Source: Contendibacter sp031732755 (GTDB lineage Bacteria > Pseudomonadota > Gammaproteobacteria > Competibacterales > Competibacteraceae). Taken from it: 49,264 nt of DNA. The stretch is from assembly GCA_031732755.1 (NCBI GenBank), contig JAVMKI010000006.1, positions 1-49,264 on the forward strand, written 5' to 3'. A program made the position numbers and the translations under genes. The first letter of the stretch is position 1; every line of letters starts with the position of its first letter. This document shows positions 25,021 to 33,751 of the stretch, piece by piece. The notes under the pieces were generated by a model. The model was not told where the DNA came from, searched no databases, and saw only the letters and a program-made list of their open reading frames with translations.

Positions 25021-26773
25021 GACGCTGGTCGCTTCCGATTACGTGGTCTGCGCGACCTTGCGCAAAATTCCGGATGTGTTCAACGTCGAACTACTATGGG
25101 AGCGGGTCCGGGGCGGTCAGGAAGGCTTGTTCTTGACGGAGGCGCTCAAGCGCTACCCGCGCGCGCCGCATGGCCGCCAACGCAAGGAAACGCGCTACAG
25201 TCACATCATCGTTCGCATCCCGGAACGGGATTACGTGCGTGACGAACGGCTGGAGGACGGTTTCGGCCGGAAGACGCTGCTGCGGGAACTGCATCGCCTG
25301 CACGAACAGGAATTGGCCCGCTATCTGGCCGAGCACGCCGCGATCCGTTACCAAGCGGAAGCGGATTCGACGCTGCGAGCGGGCGAGGTGCAATTTCTAT
25401 TCGGGCGGGCGATTTATCTGCCGGACGAAAACGAAAGCCCAGTGTTCCGGATTCATGCCGCCGCCGAGGTCGGGGACGACTGGCGGGACGTGGGGCCGAT
25501 CTATCCCGGTCAGCGGTTGACCCTGCTCAATGGCGATCGGCGGGCCAGCAGTTTCGCGGTGACGGCCTGGCCGTTTCCCAATGGCGAATCGGTCTTGCTG
25601 ATGCTGCGGCCAGGGACGCCGGCTTTGGTGGATGTGGTGGCGGAACCGCCCGGCGGCCTGATTCTCGTGGGCGATGACGCCGGGGGCTTCACGGTGCGCG
25701 ACCGGCGCGCGCGCGGCCTGCGCTTGCGGGTCGCGACGGCGGGCGCGCATCCGACGGTGGTCAGCGAGTCCGCCATGGTGCGGACTCCACCGTATTCCGT
25801 TACGCCGCCGGTTATCGCCTCGGCCGCGTCGGCGGATGAGCCGGCGCTGACGCCGGAACCGCCGCTGGAGGAGGGGGATCAGACCTGTCCGCTGATTGAT
25901 CCGTGGGGGCGACGCCAGCCGAAGCTGGGCTTGCCGACCGACTTGGTCGAGCCGCTGGCGTCGCTCGATCCGCCGCCACTCGATTCGCCGCCACTCGACT
26001 CGCCGCCGACCAGCAACGGCGAGTCACCACCGTCCGCGTCCGTGCCTCTCCCCCTATTGGGACCGTCCGAGGCAGGTCTCGACCAACACACCTGGATTCC
26101 GCAACGGCCGGCGGTTCAGGCGCAAGTCGTCGGCATTGCCCTGCAACGGTTGTCGACCTACGCGGCGGCGGGCATCAGCGACTGGCGGATCGGGTTCAAT
26201 CGCGCCGGCGGTCTGATTCCGAGCAGTCATCCGAACGCCGCCGCCTGGTTGCGGCTGGATAGCGCCGACCGGCTGTTTGGCGAGGTGGTGGGGCTGTCAA
26301 CGCCGCTGGAGTTGCCGGGGGCCTGGCAGCCGTTTCCCGAATTGTCCCTGGAATTGCACGCCGCGCCGCAGTCCATGACGGCGCATTATCTGGGTTGGGT
26401 GCGTCTGCCGACGCCATTGACCATACCGGTGCCGCGCGAACGGGCGGTGAGCTTCGGACGAGGTTCAGAGGCGGACATCGCGCCGCGTCTGCTGGCCGAT
26501 CCACGTTCGCTGCGCTGGGATGGCAACTCCGCGAAAACCGTTGGGATCAACGCCGAATACCTGGGATTGTCGCGCCGTCATCTGCGCTTGCAAGCGCGCC
26601 GCGACGACTGGTGGGTGCAACTGGAAAGCCAAAACATGCCGGTCTACCGGCTGACGCCCGCCGACGAGCTGCTGGACGTGCTCAGTCCGGGGGTCAATAC
26701 CGCCGCCACCGCCAAGCCGGGCGAGTTGCTGGTGGTGGGCGGCTACGTCCTGGTGCTGGGAGCGCTGGGGTAA
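25004..26773 (+). CDS. FHA-domain protein, FhaA-like layout
   Basis: A 589-residue soluble protein with no signal peptide. Residues about 10-190 contain a helical and beta domain (YLAEHAAIRYQAEADSTLRAGEVQFLF, in two parts) that resembles the DUF3662 domain at the front of actinobacterial FhaA in layout. A Pro-rich linker follows with a short direct repeat (DPPPLDSPPLDSPP, about 25967-26010). The last 110 residues form an FHA phosphothreonine-binding domain: FGRGSEADI, LSRRHLRL and a final GGYVLVLG. The ATG at 25004 was preferred over a TTG at 24989 because GAGG (24991-24994) lies nine bases before it. It overlaps the end of the SEDS gene by 17 bases. It is a likely reader of kinase-made phosphothreonines; the partner is inferred. 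Confidence 0.8.
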   Translation: MPTQPETLVASDYVVCATLRKIPDVFNVELLWERVRGGQEGLFLTEALKRYPRAPHGRQRKETRYSHIIVRIPERDYVRDERLEDGFGRKTLLRELHRLHEQELARYLAEHAAIRYQAEADSTLRAGEVQFLFGRAIYLPDENESPVFRIHAAAEVGDDWRDVGPIYPGQRLTLLNGDRRASSFAVTAWPFPNGESVLLMLRPGTPALVDVVAEPPGGLILVGDDAGGFTVRDRRARGLRLRVATAGAHPTVVSESAMVRTPPYSVTPPVIASAASADEPALTPEPPLEEGDQTCPLIDPWGRRQPKLGLPTDLVEPLASLDPPPLDSPPLDSPPTSNGESPPSASVPLPLLGPSEAGLDQHTWIPQRPAVQAQVVGIALQRLSTYAAAGISDWRIGFNRAGGLIPSSHPNAAAWLRLDSADRLFGEVVGLSTPLELPGAWQPFPELSLELHAAPQSMTAHYLGWVRLPTPLTIPVPRERAVSFGRGSEADIAPRLLADPRSLRWDGNSAKTVGINAEYLGLSRRHLRLQARRDDWWVQLESQNMPVYRLTPADELLDVLSPGVNTAATAKPGELLVVGGYVLVLGALG

Positions 26774-27116
26774 CCGCGTCGCAACCAATTGTTAGTATTA
26801 CCGAAAGACGGGGTTAAAACGGCTCTCTCAACATCGGGGTCTGGTGGGTGCAAAAGTTTGCTCGTGGACAATGAGGTGAATTTTCGCTGGCAGGCCGGCT
26901 CCTAAATAATCAATAAGTTGGTTTTTGCACGGCTTCTTGAATTGTGGGATTATCCAGTGTCTTTGGAGAACGCCGCGACCAGATCCAACGATGCCGACCG
27001 CGGGCAAGCGCGGCGCCGTCGACCGCGCGCGCCCAACTCCAACCCTGGAATGCAAGGCCGGCGGAAAACCTTCGCGTCCAGTCTGGGTGAAGTCGCGCTT
27101 TCTGGAGGATTGAATC
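26774..27116. other. Intergenic region upstream of the HD-GYP gene
   Basis: No gene is supported in these 343 bases. GTGCAAAA (26848-26855) and TTTTGCAC (26923-26930) form an 8-bp inverted repeat 67 bases apart around a mixed sequence, perhaps a small mobile remnant. A ribosome site GGAGG at 27104-27108 serves the next gene. Confidence 0.45.
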
Positions 27117-28376
27117 ATGACCGTCAGCATTGATCTGGGCCAGGCGATTCATGCCCTGTCGGACGCGCTCGACCTGGTGGGGGTCGATCAGGTGCTGCAC
27201 GGCAAGCGGGTGGGCTTCATGGCCCTGTGCTGCGGCGAGGCGCTGGGTTTCAATCCCCGGCAACTGGATGATTTGTTCCATTCCGGCCTGTTGCATGATT
27301 GCGGAGTTTCGTCCACCCAGATACACCACTTCCTGGTCCAGGAGCTGGACTGGAAAGGCGTGGAATTCCACTGCGTCCAGGGGAGCGACCTGCTGAGCCG
27401 GTTTACCCCCTTGGCGTCGCTGGCGCCCATCGTGCGTTACCATCACACCCATTGGGATGTCCTGTGCGCATTGCGCGTCCCCCAGCCCACCGCTCGCTGG
27501 GCCAACCTGATCTATCTGGTGGATCGGGTGGATGCGCTGACGGCGTCGAGTGGCAATCAGGATATTTTGCGGATTCGGCATGACATTCGGGACACGATCC
27601 ACCATCTGGGCCAATCGTTCTTCGCCCCCGAACTGGTGAAACTGTTCCTGGACCTTTCGGACAATGAGGCGTTCTGGTTGCGGCTGGAAGCCCGTCATCT
27701 CATCCGCTTCATTTACGAGCGCGAACGCCAGACCGAGGTCGTTCCCATCAGCTTCGCCGAGCTGAAACAGTTGGCCCTGATGTTCGCGCGCGTGGTGGAC
27801 GCCAAGAGTCCGTATACCCTGGAGCATTCCCTGGGAACCGCGCGGGTCGGGCGCTTTCTGGCCGAATGCGCGGGGTTGTCATCCGAAATCCGCGACAAGA
27901 TCGAGGTGGCGGCCCTGCTGCACGATCTGGGCAAACTGCGGGTGCCGGATGAGATTCTGGAAAAACCGGGACCGCTGACCCCCGAAGAGCGGGCGACGAT
28001 TCAGCACCACAGCTTCGAGACTTATCAAATCCTGCGCGGCATCACCGGTTTGGAGGACATTACCCTGTGGGCCGCCTACCACCACGAAAAACTCGATGGC
28101 CGGGGCTATCCCTTCCATCGGCGCGCCGCGGAACTGACCGTCGAGGCACGCATCATCGCCGCCGCCGACGTGTTTCAGGCACTAGCCCAGCCCCGTCCCT
28201 ACCGGCGCCCCTTACCGCCCGCCGATATCCTGCGGGTGATGCGGGCCTGCGCCGATGACCATCATCTGGACAGTATGTTAGTGGAAACCATCGGGCGGAA
28301 TCTGGAAACCTGTTGGCGGCTGGCCATGAACTATCCACTGGCGGAACGGTTGCCCAAGACCGACGCCGCTACATGA
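27117..28376 (+). CDS. Tandem HD / HD-GYP domain protein
   Basis: A 419-residue cytoplasmic protein with two HD-type halves. The N-terminal half has partial HD signatures (GLLHDCGVSS and RYHHTHWD). The C-terminal half is a full HD-GYP domain: LLHDLGKLRVPDEIL, HHSFETYQIL, HHEKLDGRGYP and AADVFQAL. HD-GYP proteins hydrolyse cyclic di-GMP, and the metal-binding His/Asp set looks intact. No receiver or sensor domain is present. The ATG at 27117 has GGAGG eight bases upstream. The stop overlaps the start of the topoisomerase-helicase gene (ATGA), so they are co-translated, with no obvious functional link. Confidence 0.87.
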   Translation: MTVSIDLGQAIHALSDALDLVGVDQVLHGKRVGFMALCCGEALGFNPRQLDDLFHSGLLHDCGVSSTQIHHFLVQELDWKGVEFHCVQGSDLLSRFTPLASLAPIVRYHHTHWDVLCALRVPQPTARWANLIYLVDRVDALTASSGNQDILRIRHDIRDTIHHLGQSFFAPELVKLFLDLSDNEAFWLRLEARHLIRFIYERERQTEVVPISFAELKQLALMFARVVDAKSPYTLEHSLGTARVGRFLAECAGLSSEIRDKIEVAALLHDLGKLRVPDEILEKPGPLTPEERATIQHHSFETYQILRGITGLEDITLWAAYHHEKLDGRGYPFHRRAAELTVEARIIAAADVFQALAQPRPYRRPLPPADILRVMRACADDHHLDSMLVETIGRNLETCWRLAMNYPLAERLPKTDAAT

Positions 28377-31300
28377 GCATCGCGGTCGTCGCCGAAAAGC
28401 CCGCCGTCGCGCGCGACATCGCCAAGGTGCTGGGCGCGCGCCAGCGCGGCGAGGGTTATCTGCACGGCAACGGCTATGTCGTGACCTGGGCTATCGGCCA
28501 TCTGACCCGGCTGGCCGAACCGCATGAAATCAATCCCGACTGGAAGCGCTGGCGGCGCGAGTCGTTACCGATGCTGCCCGAATGCTGGCCGCTGATCGTC
28601 AGCGAGCCGACCCGCGCGCAGTTCGCGGTAGTCCATCGGATCCTGACCGATGATGCCATCGAGCGTATCGTCTGCGCCACGGACGCCGGCCGCGAGGGCG
28701 AGCTGATCTTCCGCTCCCTGTACGAAGCCACCGGTTGTCGCAAGCCGTTCAGTCGGCTGTGGATTTCCTCGCTGACGCCGGACGCCATCCGCCAGGGCTT
28801 CCTGCAACTGCGCGACGGTCGTGAGTTCGATCCGCTGGCGGCGGCGGCGAGAGGCCGCAGTCAGGCCGACTGGCTGGTGGGGATGAATCTGTCACGGGCC
28901 TATACCCTGGCGTGCGGCGTGCCTGGCGACGATGCGCTGTCGGTCGGGCGGGTGCAAACTCCGACCCTGGCGCTGGTGACGGAACGGGAACTGGCGATCC
29001 GCGCTTTCGTGCCGGAAGAGTATCGCGAAGTCACGGCAACGTTCGCGCCACTCCCTTCCCCGCTTCCGCCGGTGGGAGCAGAACCGGAGGAACACGCCGC
29101 GGAAGACCCCGCATTGGATCGATGCGGGACTGACGCCCGTTATGTGGGTGTCTGGTTTCGCGGCGAACGCCCGACCGATCCCAAAGCTCGGCGCTTGCCC
29201 GCCGATGGGATGGAAGCGGAATGTATTGTCGCCCGTGCCCGGCGGGGAACCGCCGCCATCGAATCCCTTGGCGCGGAAACCCGCCGCGCGCCGCCTCCCT
29301 TGTTATACGACCTGACCGAGCTGCAACGCCACGCTAACCGGCTATACGGCTTCAGCGCCCAGACCACCCTCGATCTCGCCCAGGCGTTGTACGAGCAACA
29401 CAAGCTGATCAGCTATCCGCGCACCGACAGCCGGCATTTGTCGACCACGGTCACGGCGACGCTGGGCGCGGTGGTGGCGGCGATCCAGGAACCCTATGGG
29501 GATCGGCTGGCGCCGGGCACCGGCCAGCGGTCGTTGAGTGGGCGTTTCGTGGATGACGCCAAGATCAGCGACCACCACGCCATCATTCCGACGCCGACGC
29601 TGGCCCGAACGCTGGCCGCCAATGAGAAGAAGATTTACGACCTGATTTGTCGCCGCCTGCTGATGGCTTGGCACGATGATCACGTCTGGGCGGTCACCAC
29701 GCTCGTCACCACGATCCACTCGCTGGAACCAGAGGGCGCGACCGTCGTGGACCGCTATCACAGCAGTGGAACGGCGGTGGAACATCTCGGCTGGAAAATT
29801 TTGGAGGTGGGCGCGGATCGACCCGTGGAGAAAGCCGCTGGCAAGCGTAAGACCAAAGTCGCCGCCGAGCCCGCGACCGGGGAGGACGCTGAGCAGAGCC
29901 TGCCGCCAGGGCTGATGGTCGGCCAGCCACGACGAGTTCTCGATGTCCGCGCCGTCGCCAAGCAGACCCGGCCGCCGCCGCGCCTGACCGAAGCGGTGTT
30001 GCTGACCGCCATGGAAACCGCCGGGCGACAGTTGGAGGACAAGGAACTGTCGGCGGCGATGAAGGAACGCGGGCTGGGGACACCAGCCACCCGCGCCGAA
30101 ATCATCGAAACTCTGCTCAAGCGTCAGTATCTGACCCGCGATGGCAAAAGCCTGATCCCCACCGAACGTGGTTTGCGCCTGATTCAGAGCGTGCAACCGC
30201 CGATCAAAAGCCCGGCCATGACCGGCGAGTGGGAAGCGCGGCTCAAGCGCATCCAGCGCGGCGAGGCGGATTTGGCGGGGTTCATGGCCGATATCGCCGG
30301 TTACGTGCGCGCCGCCGTCAGTGGGGCGTTCGCCGCCGCGACCACCGCATCGCCCGCTCCCTTCCCCATGTCCACCAGCCTGCCAGTCCCGGCGGTCGCC
30401 GCGCCGCGCCGGGAACCCGTGCCGGTGGACCGCCTGCGGGAACTGTTGCAAACCGTGTTTCGCCTGCCTTCGTTTCGGCCCTACCAGGAAGCGGTGTGCC
30501 GCACGGTCACCGAGGGTCGCAACGTGTTGTTGGTGATGCCGACCGGTGCGGGTAAATCATTGTGTTTTCAGTTGCCCGGTCTCGCGCGGGCGGGAACGAC
30601 TCTGGTGGTGTCGCCGTTGATCGCGCTGATGGAGGATCAGGTCGCCAAGCTGGGCGAACTGGGCCTGCGCGCCGAGCGCATCCATTCGGGCCGCGACCGG
30701 CTGACCTCGCGTCAGGTCTGCGTGGAGTATTTGCAAGGGACTCTGGATTATCTGTTCATCGCCCCGGAACGGCTGAGCGTGCCGGGCTTTCCCGAGATGC
30801 TGGCCAAGCGCAAGCCGACGCTGATCGCGGTGGACGAGGCGCATTGCATCTCTCAGTGGGGTCATGATTTCCGACCCGACTACCGGATGCTGGGGCGTTA
30901 TCTGCCACTGCTGCGGCCCGCGCCGGTGATCGCGCTGACCGCGACCGCGACCGTGCTGGTGCAGGACGACATCGTTCAGCAACTCGATCTAGTGGATGTC
31001 AGTCGTTCGATTCACGGGTTCCGTCGCGCCAACTTGGCGGTCGAGACGGTGGAGACCCGAGTCCCGGATCGCCATGAAGCCGTGCGGCGGATTTTGGCCG
31101 ATCCGGCGCGGCGACCGGCTATCGTCTACGCCCCGACCCGCAAGGAAACCGAGTGGTTGGCGCTGGAACTCAACGCCGATTACCCAACCGCCGCCTATCA
31201 CGCCGGGATGACGCCACCGGAGCGCGAGCGGACGCAGCACCGGTTTGGCGCCGGGGAACTGGCGGTGATCGTCGCCACGATTGCGTTTGGCATGGGCATC

Positions 31301-32191
31301 GACAAGGCGGATATCCGCACCGTGGTTCACACCGCCCTGCCGGGCAGCATCGAGGGTTATTACCAGGAGATCGGTCGGGCCGGGCGCGACGGTCAGCCGG
31401 CGCGCGCCATCCTGTTGTATTCCTACGCCGATTTGCGCACCCACGAGTATTTTCACCGGCGCGGCTATCCCGAGCCGGACCAATTGCAGCGGATTTTCGC
31501 GGCGCTGGGCGCGGACCCGCAGCCCAAGGCGTTACTGCGCGAGTGGCTGGCGATGGAGCCGGAACCGTTCGACGCGGCGGTGGAAAAGCTGCTGGCGCAC
31601 GGCGGCGCCTGGCGCGACGGAGAAGGCAACCTTCGCCGGGGTGAAGACCACTGGCGGCGCTCCTACGAGCAGCAGCGCCAGCACAAGCTGGATGAATTAC
31701 GGCGGATTCTGGAATTTGCCGACAAGGCGACCGCTTGCCGCATGGTGCGGCTGGTGCGGCATTTCGGCGACCACGAGGACGACCAGCCTTGCGGAAGCTG
31801 CGATGTGTGCGCGCCTCAAGCAGCGGTGGCGCGCCGCGCGCGCCGGTTGACCACCGCCGAATCGCAGCTGGCTTTGCAGATCCTGGAAGCGCTGCGCTGG
31901 CGCGATGGGCAGACCGTGCGCCAGTTGCGCGCGCGTCTGGAGAACCCGGGCGAGCGGCGGACTTTCGAACGGTTGCTGGAAGCGCTGGCCGCGGCGGGAT
32001 TGATCGCGCTGCGCGAAGAGACATTCAGCCACAACGGCAAGGTGATTCCATTTTGGCGGGTGTATCTCACCGCCGTCGGGCAAGCCGGTGGAATCGGCGC
32101 GGTTGGGGCGGCGCGGTTGCCCGAGGCGACGGCCGCGCGCGCGGTGGGGCGCAAACGGGCGAGCGCCGGTCAAAGCGGGCGGCGTTCGTAA
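28373..32191 (+). CDS. Topoisomerase III - RecQ helicase fusion
   Basis: A 1272-residue chain joining two enzymes usually made separately. Residues 1-640 or so are a type IA topoisomerase of the TopB kind: a Toprim domain with E8 and TDAGREGELIF, and the catalytic Y348 in ISYPRTDSRHL. An Ala/Pro-rich linker follows. Residues about 685 to the end are RecQ: Walker A MPTGAGKS (K728), DEAH at 821-824 with ISQWGHDFRPDY, TATAT, and motif VI (QEIGRAGRDGQ), then a four-Cys zinc site (CRMV ... CGSCDVC) and a winged-helix-like end. Together such enzymes unlink double Holliday junctions and late replication forks. The ATG at 28373 overlaps the previous stop; the frame is open from 28313. The two parts are in one frame without a stop. 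Confidence 0.93.
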   Translation: MSIAVVAEKPAVARDIAKVLGARQRGEGYLHGNGYVVTWAIGHLTRLAEPHEINPDWKRWRRESLPMLPECWPLIVSEPTRAQFAVVHRILTDDAIERIVCATDAGREGELIFRSLYEATGCRKPFSRLWISSLTPDAIRQGFLQLRDGREFDPLAAAARGRSQADWLVGMNLSRAYTLACGVPGDDALSVGRVQTPTLALVTERELAIRAFVPEEYREVTATFAPLPSPLPPVGAEPEEHAAEDPALDRCGTDARYVGVWFRGERPTDPKARRLPADGMEAECIVARARRGTAAIESLGAETRRAPPPLLYDLTELQRHANRLYGFSAQTTLDLAQALYEQHKLISYPRTDSRHLSTTVTATLGAVVAAIQEPYGDRLAPGTGQRSLSGRFVDDAKISDHHAIIPTPTLARTLAANEKKIYDLICRRLLMAWHDDHVWAVTTLVTTIHSLEPEGATVVDRYHSSGTAVEHLGWKILEVGADRPVEKAAGKRKTKVAAEPATGEDAEQSLPPGLMVGQPRRVLDVRAVAKQTRPPPRLTEAVLLTAMETAGRQLEDKELSAAMKERGLGTPATRAEIIETLLKRQYLTRDGKSLIPTERGLRLIQSVQPPIKSPAMTGEWEARLKRIQRGEADLAGFMADIAGYVRAAVSGAFAAATTASPAPFPMSTSLPVPAVAAPRREPVPVDRLRELLQTVFRLPSFRPYQEAVCRTVTEGRNVLLVMPTGAGKSLCFQLPGLARAGTTLVVSPLIALMEDQVAKLGELGLRAERIHSGRDRLTSRQVCVEYLQGTLDYLFIAPERLSVPGFPEMLAKRKPTLIAVDEAHCISQWGHDFRPDYRMLGRYLPLLRPAPVIALTATATVLVQDDIVQQLDLVDVSRSIHGFRRANLAVETVETRVPDRHEAVRRILADPARRPAIVYAPTRKETEWLALELNADYPTAAYHAGMTPPERERTQHRFGAGELAVIVATIAFGMGIDKADIRTVVHTALPGSIEGYYQEIGRAGRDGQPARAILLYSYADLRTHEYFHRRGYPEPDQLQRIFAALGADPQPKALLREWLAMEPEPFDAAVEKLLAHGGAWRDGEGNLRRGEDHWRRSYEQQRQHKLDELRRILEFADKATACRMVRLVRHFGDHEDDQPCGSCDVCAPQAAVARRARRLTTAESQLALQILEALRWRDGQTVRQLRARLENPGERRTFERLLEALAAAGLIALREETFSHNGKVIPFWRVYLTAVGQAGGIGAVGAARLPEATAARAVGRKRASAGQSGRRS

Positions 32192-32208
32192 GCGAAAGCG
32201 AGGCGTTC

Positions 32209-32826
32209 ATGTATCGCGGCGAATGGTTTAACAGCATCAGTCATCTGGTCGGCGCGGTAGCGGCGCTGGCGGGCTTGGTGGTCGTGGTGGTGGTAGCCGC
32301 GCAACAGGGCGATCCGTGGAAAATCGTGAGTTTCAGCGTCTACGGCGCCACTCTGTTCTTTCTATACACCGTATCCACGCTCTATCACAGCTTGCGCGGC
32401 CGGGCAAAGCAAATCTTTCGCAAGCTGGACCACTATTCGATCTATTTTCTGATCGCCGGCACCTACACTCCGTTTACCCTGGTCACGCTGCGTGGCGCTT
32501 GGGGCTGGAGCATTTTTGGCGTGGTCTGGGGATTGGTCGTGATGGGGATCGTAATCGAATCCTTGCCCCAGACCGGCAATCGCCTTTGGTCGTTGGGGGT
32601 TTATATCCTGATGGGCTGGCTGGTGTTGCTGGCGCTCAAGCCATTGCTCCAGGCATTGCCTTGGGCGGGATTCGTCTGGCTGCTGTTGGGCGGGCTGTTT
32701 TACACCGGCGGCGTGGCGTTCTACCTGTTCGACGAGAAGATTCGCCATTTTCACGGGATCTGGCATCTGTTCGTGCTGGCCGGCAGCGTCAGCCATTATG
32801 TCACGATATTATTTTATGTGGCTTGA
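32209..32826 (+). CDS. Hemolysin III / PAQR family membrane protein
   Basis: A 205-residue integral membrane protein with about seven helices. Conserved PAQR features are HLVGAVAALAG, STLYHSL, LDHYSIYFLIAGTYTPF and the closing IWHLFVLAGSVSHY, which supply the His residues that bind a metal in this family. Proposed roles in the family include ceramidase-like hydrolysis and membrane homeostasis; the role here is unknown. It starts 17 bases after the topB-recQ stop and may be in the same transcript. Confidence 0.87.
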   Translation: MYRGEWFNSISHLVGAVAALAGLVVVVVVAAQQGDPWKIVSFSVYGATLFFLYTVSTLYHSLRGRAKQIFRKLDHYSIYFLIAGTYTPFTLVTLRGAWGWSIFGVVWGLVVMGIVIESLPQTGNRLWSLGVYILMGWLVLLALKPLLQALPWAGFVWLLLGGLFYTGGVAFYLFDEKIRHFHGIWHLFVLAGSVSHYVTILFYVA

Positions 32827-33135
32827 GCAATGGGGTTACCGGAACTGCCCCTTACTTTCCTCCGGTGGTCCAAACCTGACAAAATTGGTCACCTCGCGCC
32901 GGACAGTGTCACCTATTACGGTCGTGTATACCAGGATTGAAGCCAGTTCCCCGATGGCATTCTCCTGAAATTTCCTGATTTCCGTCACTTTTCAGCCGAT
33001 TCAACACGCCGCGCGCCCTATCCCCAACAGTTGGCACGCGCGCTGCATTCAGAAAGCGCGAAGGGATCGCCACCGATCTCCCCACTTCCCCATCCCAGCC
33101 ACGGGTTTTCCGAAGACAACGTAAGGAGTCTCCCC
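32827..33135. other. Regulatory gap upstream of the pilin gene
   Basis: No gene is supported in these 309 bases. Several TGTC-type words occur upstream of the sigma-54 promoter (CTGACA near 32876, GTGTCAC near 32907), where the PilR activator would be expected to bind. The assignment to PilR is inferred. The transcript would start near 33058 and carry a leader of about 78 bases to the pilin ATG. Confidence 0.4.
33032..33047 (+). promoter_or_regulatory. Sigma-54 promoter of the pilin gene
   Basis: TGGCACG-CGCG-CTGCA matches the sigma-54 -24/-12 consensus (TGGCACG-N4-TTGCA) at all but one position. The GG (33033-33034) and GC (33045-33046) are exactly 12 bases apart. Pilins of many gammaproteobacteria are transcribed from RpoN/PilR promoters. 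Confidence 0.88.
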
Positions 33136-33660
33136 ATGAAGAAGTTCCAACAAGGCTTCACCCTGATCGAACTCATGATCGTGGTCGCGATCATCGGCAT
33201 CCTGGCCGCCATCGCCATCCCGGCCTATCAGGACTACACCGTCCGCTCCCGGGTGACAGAAGGCATCAATCTGGCGTCCTCGGCCAAGTCCGCTATTTCC
33301 GAAGGCTTCCAGTCCGATAACATGACCGGCGTGGAAAGCGTGGCCTCGGCGTGGAACACCGACTTCACCCCGACCAAATACGTGACGAACATCAGCATTG
33401 ATTCGGCCGCTGGTGGAATCACCATCACCTACAACACCACCAACAGCGGTATTCCGCAGTTGAGCGGTGGCAGCGACACCCTGCTGCTGACCCCCTACGT
33501 GCGCGACACGGCTGGCAACGCCTCCGCCCTGGCCGCTGGTCTGCAAGGCAACATTGACTGGGCTTGCTCCTCGCAAACCTCGCTCGCCGCCACCAGCAAG
33601 GGCATGACTCCCACCAACGGCACGCTGAATCCCAAGTATGCCCCGGCCGAGTGCCGCTGA
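33136..33660 (+). CDS. Type IV major pilin (PilA/PilE type)
   Basis: A 174-residue pilin. The short leader MKKFQQG is cut before the Phe at position 8 by prepilin peptidase; the mature chain begins FTLIELMIVVAIIGILAAIA with the invariant Glu at mature position 5. The long N-terminal helix, the globular domain with Thr/Ser-rich segments, and two Cys near the end (DWACSS and the final AECR) forming the D-region disulfide are standard. The mature pilin builds fibres for twitching, adhesion and DNA uptake. AAGGAG (33123-33128) lies eight bases before the ATG. Sigma-54 promoter upstream and intrinsic terminator downstream define a single-gene transcript. Confidence 0.96.
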   Translation: MKKFQQGFTLIELMIVVAIIGILAAIAIPAYQDYTVRSRVTEGINLASSAKSAISEGFQSDNMTGVESVASAWNTDFTPTKYVTNISIDSAAGGITITYNTTNSGIPQLSGGSDTLLLTPYVRDTAGNASALAAGLQGNIDWACSSQTSLAATSKGMTPTNGTLNPKYAPAECR

Positions 33661-33707
33661 GTTGCACATCCTGAGCATCTCGTTGGTCTGACTTCAGGCC
33701 AACCCCG

Positions 33708-33731
33708 GCCCCTGGCGACAGGGGCTTTTTT
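33708..33731 (+). terminator. Intrinsic terminator of the pilin gene
   Basis: A 7-bp GC stem (GCCCCTG at 33708-33714 with CAGGGGC at 33719-33725), a GCGA loop, and six T follow 47 bases after the pilin stop. Confidence 0.92.
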
Positions 33732-33751
33732 ATGGCTATCGAGTTCCTGTC

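Noticed and set aside
28313..28372. 20-residue upstream extension of topB-recQ
   Set aside because: It lies within the HD-GYP gene; the ATG at 28373 starts the canonical Toprim strand and overlaps the stop as expected for coupling.
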